A stretch of DNA of 64,000 nt from DATKJS01 sp964551995 (GTDB lineage Bacteria > Acidobacteriota > Aminicenantia > Aminicenantales > Saccharicenantaceae): contig CAZKFD010000012.1 of assembly GCA_964551995.1 (NCBI GenBank), positions 29,166 to 93,165 of the forward strand. Reading direction: 5' to 3'. Numbering within the stretch: the stretch's first letter is position 1; every line of letters begins with the position of its first letter. Below the pieces are notes generated by a model. The model was given only the letters and a program-made list of their open reading frames with translations. It was not told where the DNA came from and searched no databases. Shown piece by piece: positions 17,574 to 25,653 of the stretch. The position numbers and the translations under genes are program-made.

Positions 17574-17602
17574 ATTATCGCAATTTGCCGGCCATTATTC
17601 AA
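17574..17602 (-). promoter_or_regulatory. sigma-70-type promoter of the efflux operon
   Basis: On the minus strand TTGAAT (17597-17602) and GATAAT (17574-17579) are 17 bases apart, about 97 bases ahead of the channel gene. It faces away from the divergent promoter at 17624-17652. Inverted bases around ATCGGACATCGTTC just downstream could bind a regulator, but no repressor gene is adjacent. Confidence 0.65.
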
Positions 17603-17623
17603 CCGCTCTCATGAGGCTGCATA

Positions 17624-17652
17624 TTGACTCGCCTCGCGTTTGTTGCTAATCT
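17624..17652 (+). promoter_or_regulatory. sigma-70-type promoter of the translocase-like gene
   Basis: TTGACT (17624-17629) and TAATCT (17647-17652) have a 17-base spacer and lie 27 bases before the ATG at 17680. With 17574-17602 it makes a compact divergent promoter pair. Confidence 0.65.
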
Positions 17653-17679
17653 TGGCCCCAACGGCGAGGGGGACCGGGC

Positions 17680-18936
17680 ATGGGCATACGACGCTCGTCG
17701 GAGGCTCTGCGGCACGTTCTCAACGTCCAACCCGGCGAGGGAAAAATCGCGTTCCTTTTCTTCTCGTACTTCTTTTTCCTCGCCGCTCCCCAGACGATCA
17801 TCCGGACGCTCCGCACGGCCGACTTTCTCGTGAAGCTTGGAGCCGGGGCGCTCCCGGTCGCTTACCTCTTCGCCGCCGCGGCCACGGGACTCGTCGTCTT
17901 CCTCCATTCGCGCGTCGAGCTGCGGGCGAGCATCCGGGCCCTGATCACCGCCGCTCTCGGCTTTTTCGGCCTCACCGGTCTCGTCTTCTATTGGCTCCTC
18001 CAGACGGAGGCCGGACGGACGAGTGCCGTCCTCCCCTATATCTTCTGGGTCTGGTCGAGCGTCCTGATCATCACGCTCATCACCCATTTCTGGATCACGC
18101 TGAACGAGATGTTCAATCCGAGGCAGGCCAAGCGGCTGATCGGGTTCCTCAACTCCGGCGGGATCCTGGGCGCGGTCCTGGGCGGCGCCCTGGTGGCGTT
18201 CCTGACCAGGGCCGGCCGGGGATCGTGGCTGATGCCTTTGGCCTGCCTGATGCTTTTCGTCTGCATCTTCGTCAGCAGAGCAATCTTCGAGGCCGGACGG
18301 AGGCCGCCGGCCGGGGACGGACGGGCCAAGCCCGCGGAAGCCGGCGGCGGGGGGCCCAAGCCGGGCTTCCGGACAAGCTTCGCCACGGTCCGCGGGAATT
18401 CGTTCCTCGCCCTCATCGCGGGCATCGTGTTCACCGCCGTCGTCGTCTCGACGTGCATCGAATTCCAGTTCCTTTCGGCCGCGGAAGCGCATTACTTCGG
18501 CCGGCCGGACAACCTCCAGGCCTTCCTCGGGATCTTCGATCCCGCTCTGACCATCTTCGTCTTTTTCCTGAACATCCTGATGGCGGGCTGCGTTCTTAAG
18601 AAACTCGACATCACCCGCGCCCTGCTGCTCACCCCGGCGGTCCTGCTGGCCTGCTCGCTCGGCATCCTCCTCGCACCGTTCGCCCTGCTCACCGGAATGC
18701 TGATCCGGGCGGGCGACGAGGGCCTGACCTTCGCCGTCAACCAGCCGGTCTGCGAAATCCTCTACATCCCCGTCCCCGCGAGCCTGAAGCACCGGGCCAA
18801 GCCCTTCATCGACATGTTCACCAGCCAGATCGCCAAGGTCGCGGGAGCCGTCGTACTCCTCGCGTTCGCGGTCCTCCTCAACAAGGAGGTCCAGGGCCTC
18901 ACTCCGGTATCCAACCCCGGTTCGCCAAGGAGCTGA
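17680..18936 (+). CDS. ATP/ADP-translocase-like (MFS superfamily) membrane protein, N-terminal part of a frameshifted gene
   Basis: These 418 residues encode about ten to eleven hydrophobic helices. The beginning (FLFFSYFFFLAAPQTIIRTL) and the motif RLIGFLNSGGILGAVLGGAL resemble the Tlc/NTT-like branch of the major facilitator superfamily. The frame runs into a TGA at 18934 right after GLTPVSN. The lost continuation is in the -1 frame: from base 18918 it reads RFAKELSWVVIALLVPWSLL, a further membrane helix that then joins the HEAT-repeat frame. The break falls in AACCCCGG (18913-18920), where one C seems to be missing. It could be a true mutation, an assembly error or, less likely, programmed frameshifting. 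GAGGGGG precedes the ATG. Substrate unknown. Confidence 0.8.
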   Translation: MGIRRSSEALRHVLNVQPGEGKIAFLFFSYFFFLAAPQTIIRTLRTADFLVKLGAGALPVAYLFAAAATGLVVFLHSRVELRASIRALITAALGFFGLTGLVFYWLLQTEAGRTSAVLPYIFWVWSSVLIITLITHFWITLNEMFNPRQAKRLIGFLNSGGILGAVLGGALVAFLTRAGRGSWLMPLACLMLFVCIFVSRAIFEAGRRPPAGDGRAKPAEAGGGGPKPGFRTSFATVRGNSFLALIAGIVFTAVVVSTCIEFQFLSAAEAHYFGRPDNLQAFLGIFDPALTIFVFFLNILMAGCVLKKLDITRALLLTPAVLLACSLGILLAPFALLTGMLIRAGDEGLTFAVNQPVCEILYIPVPASLKHRAKPFIDMFTSQIAKVAGAVVLLAFAVLLNKEVQGLTPVSNPGSPRS

Positions 18937-18974
18937 GCTGGGTCGTCATCGCCCTCCTCGTCCCCTGGAGCCTG

Positions 18975-20213
18975 TTGGGCCTCAAGGCCGGGCGGGAGTA
19001 TCTGGCGACCCTCCAAAAGAATATCAAGCCCATGCGGAACCGCGTCGAGAAGGACCTCGCCGATGCGCTGGACCTCCAGCACGCCAAGCTCGTCTTCGAC
19101 ACGATCGACAGCCAAAACTACAGCTCCGTCCTCTACGCCCTCCACCTCTTCGACCTGCTGGCGCGGAACGAGCTCAGCCCCGAGATCAAAAACATCCTCG
19201 CGGAGAAGTCGGGGGAAATCGAAGCGGCGGCCCTGAGCGGGCGGTTCGAGGCTGAGGGAGCGGCCCGGTTCCCGGAGTATTTCGACGAGTTCCCGCGCCA
19301 GGACATCTTGAAGGAGATCCCCCTGATCATGTCGTCCGACGAATATCAGCAGGTAATGTCCTCCCGCCTAGCAGCCCTCCGGAAGGACGGCGGGCTTCCG
19401 AAGATCGAGAGAATGGAGCTGGCAAAGGCGATCGGGCTGATGAAGCCGGACTCCCCGCTGGCTGCCGAGCTCGGAGATCTGATCGAGGACGAGTCGCCCC
19501 AGGTGTCCTGCCTCGCCCTGAAGAGCGCGGCCCAGCTGAGGAGGAAGTCCGACCTGCCCGCGATCGTCCGGAAGCTGGGGGACTATCTGACGCACGAAGA
19601 CGCCGCCGATGCCCTCTGCCGCTACGGCGATGCCGCGGTCGCGACGCTCCGCAAGAGCCTGAAGGACCCCTCCGGGGCCACGGAACTGAGACGCGCTGCG
19701 GCCGACGTCCTGGCTCGGATCGGGACCCCCCTCGCCGTCGGGGCCCTGGCCGAAGAGCTCGAATGCGGCTCGGGGGAACTCGACCGCGGCATCATCGACG
19801 CGCTGGACCGCGTCCGCGCGGACAACGCGGAGGTCCCCGTGCCGCGCGCGGCGGCGACGGCGAAAATCCGTTCCCTCGCGCGCAGGTACTGCCGGATCTT
19901 CCTTGAGTTCCAGGAGCGGGGCCCCGGTTCCGGCTCCGCGGCCCTCCGGAATCACCTCTCGCTCGAGCTCGCCGTCTGCCTCGCGGACATCTTCAAGTTG
20001 CTGGGACTGTCCTACCCCCAGAAGGGCATCCGCACCGCCTACCAGAACATCGTCGGCGGCAACAGGGACGCCCTCAACAGCGCCGTCGAATGGCTCGATA
20101 ACACGCTGCGGAAGGACGCGAGAGATATGGTCCTGCCGCTGGTCGAGGACCTCGATGCGGGCGAGAAGGCGAGGCGGCTGCGGAAGCTCCTCAGGATCCT
20201 GCCGGGCTCCTGA
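18975..20213 (+). CDS. HEAT-repeat domain, C-terminal part of the frameshifted membrane protein gene
   Basis: The frame holds about 412 residues from a TTG at 18975, but it is open upstream to about 18918, where it encodes the last membrane helix, so TTG is probably not a real start. The soluble part is built of helical repeats of the HEAT type (LGDLIEDESPQVSCLALKSA, LGDYLTHEDAADALCRYGDA, LRRAAADVLARIGTPLAVGA). Proteins that join an ATP/ADP-translocase-like membrane domain to a cytosolic HEAT domain are known in several phyla, so I read this and the preceding frame as one gene of about 840 codons broken by one base. Whether the organism makes a full-length protein is open. Confidence 0.75.
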   Translation: MGLKAGREYLATLQKNIKPMRNRVEKDLADALDLQHAKLVFDTIDSQNYSSVLYALHLFDLLARNELSPEIKNILAEKSGEIEAAALSGRFEAEGAARFPEYFDEFPRQDILKEIPLIMSSDEYQQVMSSRLAALRKDGGLPKIERMELAKAIGLMKPDSPLAAELGDLIEDESPQVSCLALKSAAQLRRKSDLPAIVRKLGDYLTHEDAADALCRYGDAAVATLRKSLKDPSGATELRRAAADVLARIGTPLAVGALAEELECGSGELDRGIIDALDRVRADNAEVPVPRAAATAKIRSLARRYCRIFLEFQERGPGSGSAALRNHLSLELAVCLADIFKLLGLSYPQKGIRTAYQNIVGGNRDALNSAVEWLDNTLRKDARDMVLPLVEDLDAGEKARRLRKLLRILPGS

Positions 20214-20227
20214 CCGCCCGGCCGATG

Positions 20228-22387
20228 CTATGTCCGCACCGCGGCCTCGAGAGCCGTCTTGATCCGCTCCCGGGTCATGGGCAGCTGGAAGAGGCGCGCG
20301 CCCGAGGCGTCGAAGACGGCATTAGCCATGACGGCGCCCATGTTGGTGATGGCCGGCTCGCCGCCGCCCGAAGGGGGATGCTCGTCGTCCCGGACGATCA
20401 CGGCCTCGATCCGGGGCATCCGCGAGAAGCGCGGCAGCTCGTAGGTGTCGAAGTTGAGGTCGAGGATCTCGCCATTCCTGAAATGGACTTCTTCGCTCAG
20501 GGCGTAGCCGAGGCCCATCATGCAGCAGCCCTCGACCTGGATGGCCGCGCCCTCGGGGTTGACGCACTGGCCCATGTCCTGGGCGCAGACGATCCGCTTG
20601 GGCTGGACGGCCCCCGTCGCCTTGTCGAGGCCGACCTCGGCCATGGTCACGACGTAGGTTCCGTTGTAGTCCGTGCAGGAGAGCCCGAACCCCCGGCCGC
20701 TCGGCGTGGCGGCGGCCGTCCAGCCGAACTTGTCGGCGGCGACCCGCAGGAGGCGTTTCATCCGCTCGTCGTTGAGGTTTGCCATCCGGAACTCGAGAGG
20801 GTCCATTTCGGCTTTGGCGGCCATAATATCGATCTGGGATTCCCGGGCGTAGACGTTCGTGTTCGAGCCGGGCCCCCGCCACGGGCCGACCGCGAACGGG
20901 TGCGCGTGCGAGTTGCCCCCTCCCAGGCCCCACTCCCCGGCGGCGACCGTCCGGTGGTTCGGAATATCGTAGAAATGGGCTGCGCTCCGGTCGCCGGCGT
21001 AATAGACGGCATAGTCCCAGAGGACGATCTTCCCGGCTGCGTCGATCCCCGACTTGATCTTCACGATGGCCGCCGGGCGGAACGTGTCGTTGAAGAATTC
21101 GTCGGGCCGGGTCCAGGCGACCTGGACGGGACGGCCGGTGATTTTGGCCAGGCGCGCGGCTTGGACGGATTGCCCCCCGGCGGACTTGCCGCCGAAGCCG
21201 CCGCCCACGAACGGCGAAATGACGCGGACGTTCGCGGCGGACAGGCCCAGCAGCGGGGCGATCTCCTCCTTGAGCCGGAAGGGCGTCTGGGACGAGGGCC
21301 AGACCGTGGCCTTCCCGCCTTCGATCCGGACGAGGGTCGTGTGGGTCTCTATCGGGGAATGGGCGACGTAGCTGTTGAGGTAGGTCTCGTCGAACGTCGC
21401 GGCCGAGGCGGCCTTCCCCGCCTCGAGGTCCCCGCCGTGGGCGACGACCTGTCCCTGCGGGGCGACCTTGAGGAGGTGGTCGAAGATGTTCTTGTCGTCG
21501 AGCGTCGAGGGCGACGGCTCGTACTCCGCCTTGATCTTGCCGAGGGCCGCCGCAGCGACATCGGGCAGCTCGTGGAGGGCGGCCACGAGCTCGCCGTCAT
21601 GGACGATCCGGACGCCGGCCACCTTCTCGGCCGCCGACGTGTCGAGCGATTTCAGCGTTGCGCCGTGAGCCGGAGGCCGCAGGATCTTGGCGTAGAGCAT
21701 CCCGGGCACGCGGACGTCGCCCGCGAAAAGCGCCCCGCCCGTGACCTTCGCGCGGGCGTCACGCCGGAAGACGGGCTTGCCCATGATGGTCCACTCCGAG
21801 GCCTTCTTGGGCGACGGCTTCGGCGTGATGTGGCGCTCGATCTTTTTGCCGGCGGCGAGCTCCCCGTATGTGGCCTTGACGGACGGATGATCCCGGTCGA
21901 AGACGACCCCGTCCCGGGTCGCGAGCCGGGCCGCCGGGACCTTGAGCTTTTCGGAGGCGAGCTCCACCAGGACCGCGCGGGCCGCGGCCGCGGCCGCGCG
22001 CAGCGCGGGTCCGAACATGCGGGTCGCGAGCGAGCCGAACGTGCCCATGTCCCAGGGGCAGAGCTCGGTGTCTCCCATGACCATGTCGACGGCATCGAGC
22101 CTGACGTCGAGCTCGTCGGCCAGCTCCATCGGCAGGGAGTTGATGATGCCCTCCCCCATCTCGATCTTGCCGGTGTAGCCCGTGACCCGGCCGTCGGGGT
22201 GGACGAGGAGGTAAGCATTGAAGTCCTCGGGATAGCCCTGGCCGCCCATCCGGCGCTGGCCCTCCTGGAGGAGGGCGGCTTCGCCGAACGTCACGCAGAT
22301 GAGGATCCCTCCGCCGGTCAGCTTGAGGAAATCGCGGCGGCTCAGAGTGTTTTCGGGGATGTATTCGTCGCGTTCGTCATTTTTCAT
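20228..22387 (-). CDS. xanthine dehydrogenase family molybdopterin-binding subunit (IorB type)
   Basis: This 719-residue large subunit of a molybdenum hydroxylase begins with a twin-arginine signal (LSRRDFLKLTGGG), so the enzyme is exported folded with its cofactor. The family motifs for the molybdopterin cytosine dinucleotide site are visible: FVGGGFGGKSAG, GPWRGPGSNTN, AIQVEGCCMMGLGYALSEE and the C-terminal SGGGEPAI, whose Glu corresponds to the catalytic base. The layout matches isoquinoline 1-oxidoreductase-like beta subunits with two AldOxase domains, which work with a 2Fe-2S subunit and no FAD subunit. The gene starts 11 bases inside the 3' end of the iron-sulfur gene. The substrate, probably an aldehyde or N-heterocycle, is not predictable. 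Confidence 0.92.
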   Translation of the reverse strand: MKNDERDEYIPENTLSRRDFLKLTGGGILICVTFGEAALLQEGQRRMGGQGYPEDFNAYLLVHPDGRVTGYTGKIEMGEGIINSLPMELADELDVRLDAVDMVMGDTELCPWDMGTFGSLATRMFGPALRAAAAAARAVLVELASEKLKVPAARLATRDGVVFDRDHPSVKATYGELAAGKKIERHITPKPSPKKASEWTIMGKPVFRRDARAKVTGGALFAGDVRVPGMLYAKILRPPAHGATLKSLDTSAAEKVAGVRIVHDGELVAALHELPDVAAAALGKIKAEYEPSPSTLDDKNIFDHLLKVAPQGQVVAHGGDLEAGKAASAATFDETYLNSYVAHSPIETHTTLVRIEGGKATVWPSSQTPFRLKEEIAPLLGLSAANVRVISPFVGGGFGGKSAGGQSVQAARLAKITGRPVQVAWTRPDEFFNDTFRPAAIVKIKSGIDAAGKIVLWDYAVYYAGDRSAAHFYDIPNHRTVAAGEWGLGGGNSHAHPFAVGPWRGPGSNTNVYARESQIDIMAAKAEMDPLEFRMANLNDERMKRLLRVAADKFGWTAAATPSGRGFGLSCTDYNGTYVVTMAEVGLDKATGAVQPKRIVCAQDMGQCVNPEGAAIQVEGCCMMGLGYALSEEVHFRNGEILDLNFDTYELPRFSRMPRIEAVIVRDDEHPPSGGGEPAITNMGAVMANAVFDASGARLFQLPMTRERIKTALEAAVRT

Positions 22388-22865
22388 GGCTTCCGGCTCC
22401 TTGCATGACGGCGGCCGCTTCCTGGACGGCTTCGACGATGCGATTGTGGGCGCCGCACCGGCAGAGATTGTTCTCCAGGGCGTCGAGGATGTCCTGCGTC
22501 CGGGGCCTCGGGTTCGACCGGAGCAGGGTGTAGGCCGTGAGGATCATGCCCGGCGTGCAATAGCCGCACTGCAGGGCGTCGTGTTTCATGAAGGCTTCCT
22601 GGAGGGGGTGAAGACGCCCGTTTTTCTCCAAGCCCTCGATGGTCAGGACCGTCTTGCCCGCGACGGTCTTGACGGGGGTCTGGCAGGAACGGACGGCCTG
22701 GCCGTCGACGGCGACCGTGCAGGCTCCGCAGTAGCCCTCGCCGCAGCCGAACTTGGTGCCGATCAGCCCGAGCTCCGTGCGCAGGATCCAGAGGAGCATG
22801 CGCTCCCCGTCGACGGCCAGGCTCACGGGTTTCCCGTTCAGAGTGAATCGGATGGTCTGATTCAT
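22377..22865 (-). CDS. 2Fe-2S subunit of molybdenum hydroxylase (IorA/CoxS type)
   Basis: A 162-residue electron-transfer subunit. The plant-type ferredoxin cluster is ligated by CGEGYCGAC plus a later Cys in VRSCQTP. The C-terminal helical domain carries QCGYCTPGM and NNLCRCGAHN for the second cluster. An in-frame ATG lies further up at 22925, but ATG 22865 is preferred because AGGAG lies six bases upstream and the protein then begins MNQTIRFTLNG as in the family. There is no signal peptide, so it should be carried out of the cytoplasm with the Tat-tagged large subunit. Transcribed first, from the promoter at 22916-22944. Confidence 0.94.
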   Translation of the reverse strand: MNQTIRFTLNGKPVSLAVDGERMLLWILRTELGLIGTKFGCGEGYCGACTVAVDGQAVRSCQTPVKTVAGKTVLTIEGLEKNGRLHPLQEAFMKHDALQCGYCTPGMILTAYTLLRSNPRPRTQDILDALENNLCRCGAHNRIVEAVQEAAAVMQGAGSHEK

Positions 22866-22915
22866 GCCCATCTCCTGTTTGGCGGGATGACGCGAGATAT
22901 CATCGGATAATAAAA

Positions 22916-22944
22916 AAATTAGCACTTCCGGCTGCGGATGTCAA
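22916..22944 (-). promoter_or_regulatory. sigma-70-type promoter of the molybdenum hydroxylase genes
   Basis: Minus-strand TTGACA (22939-22944) and TAATTT (22916-22921) are 17 bases apart; TGC before the -10 resembles an extended -10. Only 12 bases further upstream an intergenic repeat begins at 22957. Confidence 0.7.
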
Positions 22945-22956
22945 AACATTAGATTT

Positions 22957-23064
22957 GAGGTCGGACCACGAAAACTTATTGAATATAAAATAAATACGTG
23001 AAAATACAGTATCCAAAAGAGCCTTAACTCCCTCTTTTCGGCCACGAAAACGAGGACTTAAGGC
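22957..23064. repeat. intergenic palindromic element A (one-ended copy)
   Basis: The left end reads GAGGTCGGACCAC (22957-22969), a one-mismatch copy of the GGGGTCGGACCAC terminus found at 57449. An AT-rich part with CTTATTGAATATAAAATAA follows. The inner part (23021-23064) is a long hairpin: a 20-base left arm starting GCCTTAACTC, a GCCA loop and a 20-base right arm ending ACTTAAGGC. No matching right terminus is seen before the gene that ends at 23084, so the copy appears truncated. Confidence 0.6.
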
Positions 23065-23083
23065 CGGCAGGGCGGAAATCTCG

Positions 23084-24874
23084 TCAAGCCGCGGGATGCA
23101 GCCGCCTTTTGAACCAGACCCTCATGGCCCTCATGCGCGTGAGCTGATAGGCGGGAGCCCTCCGCCTGCATGTCGCCATCTCCGCGCTCCCTTCCGGCGC
23201 CCCCCAGCGGATCTCCGGGCCGTCGTTCGGGTTGTAGCCCATCTCGAACGCTCCCTCGCGGCCGAGCACGTCCGTGAGAGTCAGGACCTGCAGCGACCCG
23301 TCTGACCGCGTGTACGTGATGGACATCTCGGCCGCCCACTTCTTCTCGAGCGCCGCCATTTCCCGGACGACGGCGTCGGCCGGCCTGCGCGCCGGGATCC
23401 CGAAGGCCTCCGGGTTCGCGGCCACCTTTTCGGGAAAGCCCAGGATCGTGTCCATCGCGATGAGCAGGCGCAGGTCCCGATTCGGCGTCGAATAGTCCTC
23501 CCAGGGGCCGGTCGTCTGGAAGACGGCCTCGCCGCCGGCCGGCATGGGAATGACGACGCCGGGACGCGACTTCATGTATTCCTCCCCCTTGGCCACGGAC
23601 TCAACCCGGACGAGCAGCTGTTCGTGGAAGGCCCGAAACAGGTCGTGGAAAGCGCTCTCAGCGTCGAGCGGCTCCGGGTTGATGAGCTTTTCCATGACCG
23701 CGTAAAACGCGTCGCTCGCCATGTGTTCCTGCTCGAGGGAGAAGTTCCCATAGTCGGGACTCGCGGCGATCTCGCGGTTCGCGAGGAGCCGCGGCCGTCC
23801 GCCGTCGAGGACGATCGGACGGAAGGCCTTGAACCCGGGCTCGCCGACGACCTCCTGGGTGTTGAAGAGGAAGTTCCCGCGCCAGAAGCGCTTGATGCCG
23901 ATCGTGCCGTCGGGCTGGGCGTCGACGGCGAGGAGCAGCCCGGGGCGCTTGCCCGACTGCGGCACCCAGCGCACGATGGTCAGGGTGTGGCCGTAGGGGT
24001 CGGCGAAGACCGAACCCGGCCGGAGGTCCCTCCGGGTCAGGGGGAGCGGGTAATAATCGGACGTGTCGTCCGCGAACTTCGTGCGGCCGTTGCCGGCGTG
24101 GACGGTGTCCTTGAGGATCGGCATCAGCCGGGCGAACGCCTGGGCCGTGTTGGCCCCGCCCAGGTTCATGGCATCGTTCGTCCACAACTTCAGGACGTGC
24201 GGGGCGGCCTCGAGCGTCCCCCAGGTGCAGCTGTGGAAGCCGAACGGCAGGCCCGCCTTCCAGGCGAAGTAGGCCCTGAGGAAAAACGGGTTGTCGGCGC
24301 AGTCGGGAGTCATCTCGATCGCGTTCGGTCCCGCGCCGTCGTCCTCCCCGAGCCCCAGGCTGTCGAAGAAGATGTTCCTCGCGGCGTCGCGCACGACCTC
24401 ATGGAGCGCGTTCCAGGAGGTCCGCTCGTCGGCGTCCTCGAAAAGCGCGTCCAGCCAGGCCGAATAGAGGTTTTCCGAGTCCCTCGTCCAGCCGGCCGCG
24501 CTCTCCCAGACGCCCGCCGCGGCTCTCCAGGCCGAGCCGGGCAAGGGGACGTCCACGGCACCGCGCCCGACGGTCCGCCCCGCATCCCTCACGGCGACGG
24601 CATATCGTCCCGGCGGAAGGCGCCGGAACTCCGCGCACAGCCAGAACGGCGGCCCCCCTCCCCTCCTCGTTCTCTCCGGCCGGAGCGTCCCCTCCGGCCC
24701 GCCCAGCAAGATCTCGGCGTCGCGGGGGGCCGTCTCGAAAGCCGCCAGCACGCGAAGGGAATCGCCCGGCTTGATGACTCGGGGAGAAACGAGAAGGCCG
24801 ACGGACGGGGAGCGCTCATCCCCGCCCGCCGCTGCGACGGTGCGGTCACCCGGTCGGGCGGCGGACGATGTCAC
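23084..24874 (-). CDS. exported protein of unknown function
   Basis: From the GTG at 24874 the frame encodes 596 residues. Upstream in the same frame, without any ATG, GTG or TTG, the DNA encodes RPRRFALGGAGLALLLIIGV, a convincing signal peptide core, before reaching the TGA of the preceding gene at 24989. The true start may therefore be a CTG or another rare codon, or the start has mutated. The N-terminal 100 residues look like a beta-sandwich (VIKPGDSLRVLAAFE...GRYAVAVRDAGRTVGRGAV). The rest includes WKAGLPFGFHSCTWG, SDYYPLPLTRRDLRPGSVFADPYGHTLTIV and a conserved-looking NGRTKFADDTSDY; this could be a transglutaminase- or papain-like fold, but I do not recognise the family. The C-terminus is basic (RRRAPAYQLTRMRAMRVWFK). 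Confidence 0.75.
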   Translation of the reverse strand: MTSSAARPGDRTVAAAGGDERSPSVGLLVSPRVIKPGDSLRVLAAFETAPRDAEILLGGPEGTLRPERTRRGGGPPFWLCAEFRRLPPGRYAVAVRDAGRTVGRGAVDVPLPGSAWRAAAGVWESAAGWTRDSENLYSAWLDALFEDADERTSWNALHEVVRDAARNIFFDSLGLGEDDGAGPNAIEMTPDCADNPFFLRAYFAWKAGLPFGFHSCTWGTLEAAPHVLKLWTNDAMNLGGANTAQAFARLMPILKDTVHAGNGRTKFADDTSDYYPLPLTRRDLRPGSVFADPYGHTLTIVRWVPQSGKRPGLLLAVDAQPDGTIGIKRFWRGNFLFNTQEVVGEPGFKAFRPIVLDGGRPRLLANREIAASPDYGNFSLEQEHMASDAFYAVMEKLINPEPLDAESAFHDLFRAFHEQLLVRVESVAKGEEYMKSRPGVVIPMPAGGEAVFQTTGPWEDYSTPNRDLRLLIAMDTILGFPEKVAANPEAFGIPARRPADAVVREMAALEKKWAAEMSITYTRSDGSLQVLTLTDVLGREGAFEMGYNPNDGPEIRWGAPEGSAEMATCRRRAPAYQLTRMRAMRVWFKRRLHPAA

Positions 24875-24988
24875 CCCGATTATAAGAAGGAGCGCCAGCC
24901 CGGCCCCTCCAAGCGCGAATCTTCGCGGCCGGAGGGAACTGGCGCCGTCCTTTGGGAGCGGAGAGTCCGTGGGTTTCCCGCCTTCGCC

Positions 24989-25459
24989 TCAGAAATAATA
25001 ACGGAACCCCATGCCTCCGCCGATGGCGGCTTCCGTGGACGGGACGATGTCAAGCATGGGGGCGACCTCGAAGAACAACTCGATCGGAACGCCCTCGAAC
25101 TCGTAGGCGATCCCGATCGGGACGCGGAAACTCACGCGCGCCTTTTCGGTGTCGGTGGCGGTCTTGAAGCGCCCGCCGAACCCGTAAAAGAGGGCCACCC
25201 GGCCCCGGTCCACATGAAAAAGCTGGAAGCTGTGGAAGAGCAAATCGGCGTGGACCTCGAAGGAGCCGCCGTTGACGAAGGACCAAGCGGCAGCGCCGTC
25301 AAGAGCGATGGTGCTCGTCGTCCAGTATTTCAGGCTCAGGCCGGTCGGCTCGCCGAAGATCAGCCCGATCCCCGTGTTGCCTCCCTGGTGGCCGGTCTGC
25401 GCGTAAGACATCCCGGCGACGGCCGTCAGGAGGATCATGAGGAAGGTCAGCTTTTTCAT
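24989..25459 (-). CDS. small outer-membrane beta-barrel-like protein
   Basis: This 156-residue protein begins MKKLTFLMILLTAVAGMSYAQ, a signal peptide with AxA-like cleavage. The start at 25459 has AAGGAG eight bases upstream; longer in-frame starts lie upstream but lack such support. The mature part alternates hydrophobic and polar residues with many Gly and aromatics (GIGLIFGEPTGLSLKYW, VALFYGFGGRFK) and ends GMGFRYYF, the terminal aromatic expected of an outer-membrane barrel strand. Eight strands are plausible. Specific function unknown. It is transcribed from the promoter at 25518-25546, just ahead of the unknown exported protein, and the two may form an operon. Confidence 0.75.
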   Translation of the reverse strand: MKKLTFLMILLTAVAGMSYAQTGHQGGNTGIGLIFGEPTGLSLKYWTTSTIALDGAAAWSFVNGGSFEVHADLLFHSFQLFHVDRGRVALFYGFGGRFKTATDTEKARVSFRVPIGIAYEFEGVPIELFFEVAPMLDIVPSTEAAIGGGMGFRYYF

Positions 25460-25517
25460 AAACCGTACTCCTTGTCGAAATTCTTTTCCGTACAGGATCG
25501 TTCTCTCCGTGTTTTGA

Positions 25518-25546
25518 AAAATAGCAGAAAAGGCGCCAAATCTCAA
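25518..25546 (-). promoter_or_regulatory. sigma-70-type promoter of the small beta-barrel gene
   Basis: Minus-strand TTGAGA (25541-25546) and TATTTT (25518-25523) with a 17-base spacer. It lies back to back with the plus-strand promoter at 25573-25602. Confidence 0.65.
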
Positions 25547-25572
25547 GTTCGGCCTTCCGGGACAATCCCGCT

Positions 25573-25602
25573 TTGATTTTTTTCTCCCTCCCATGCTATC
25601 AT
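25573..25602 (+). promoter_or_regulatory. sigma-70-type promoter of the radical SAM gene
   Basis: TTGATT (25573-25578) and TATCAT (25597-25602) are 18 bases apart, ahead of the mini-ORF and the radical SAM gene. Confidence 0.55.
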
Positions 25603-25625
25603 AGCCAGGGGCGTGGAGAATGATC

Positions 25626-25652
25626 ATGTCGAAGTTATGCAGGGGTATCTAG
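25626..25652 (+). CDS. possible eight-residue leader peptide
   Basis: ATG at 25626 opens the frame MSKLCRGI and stops at TAG 25650-25652, one base before the radical SAM ATG. GGAGA lies six bases before this ATG and is a better ribosome site than anything directly in front of the main gene. It could serve to bring ribosomes to the main start by re-initiation. Such a short frame can also arise by chance. Confidence 0.3.
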   Translation: MSKLCRGI

Positions 25653-25653
25653 G

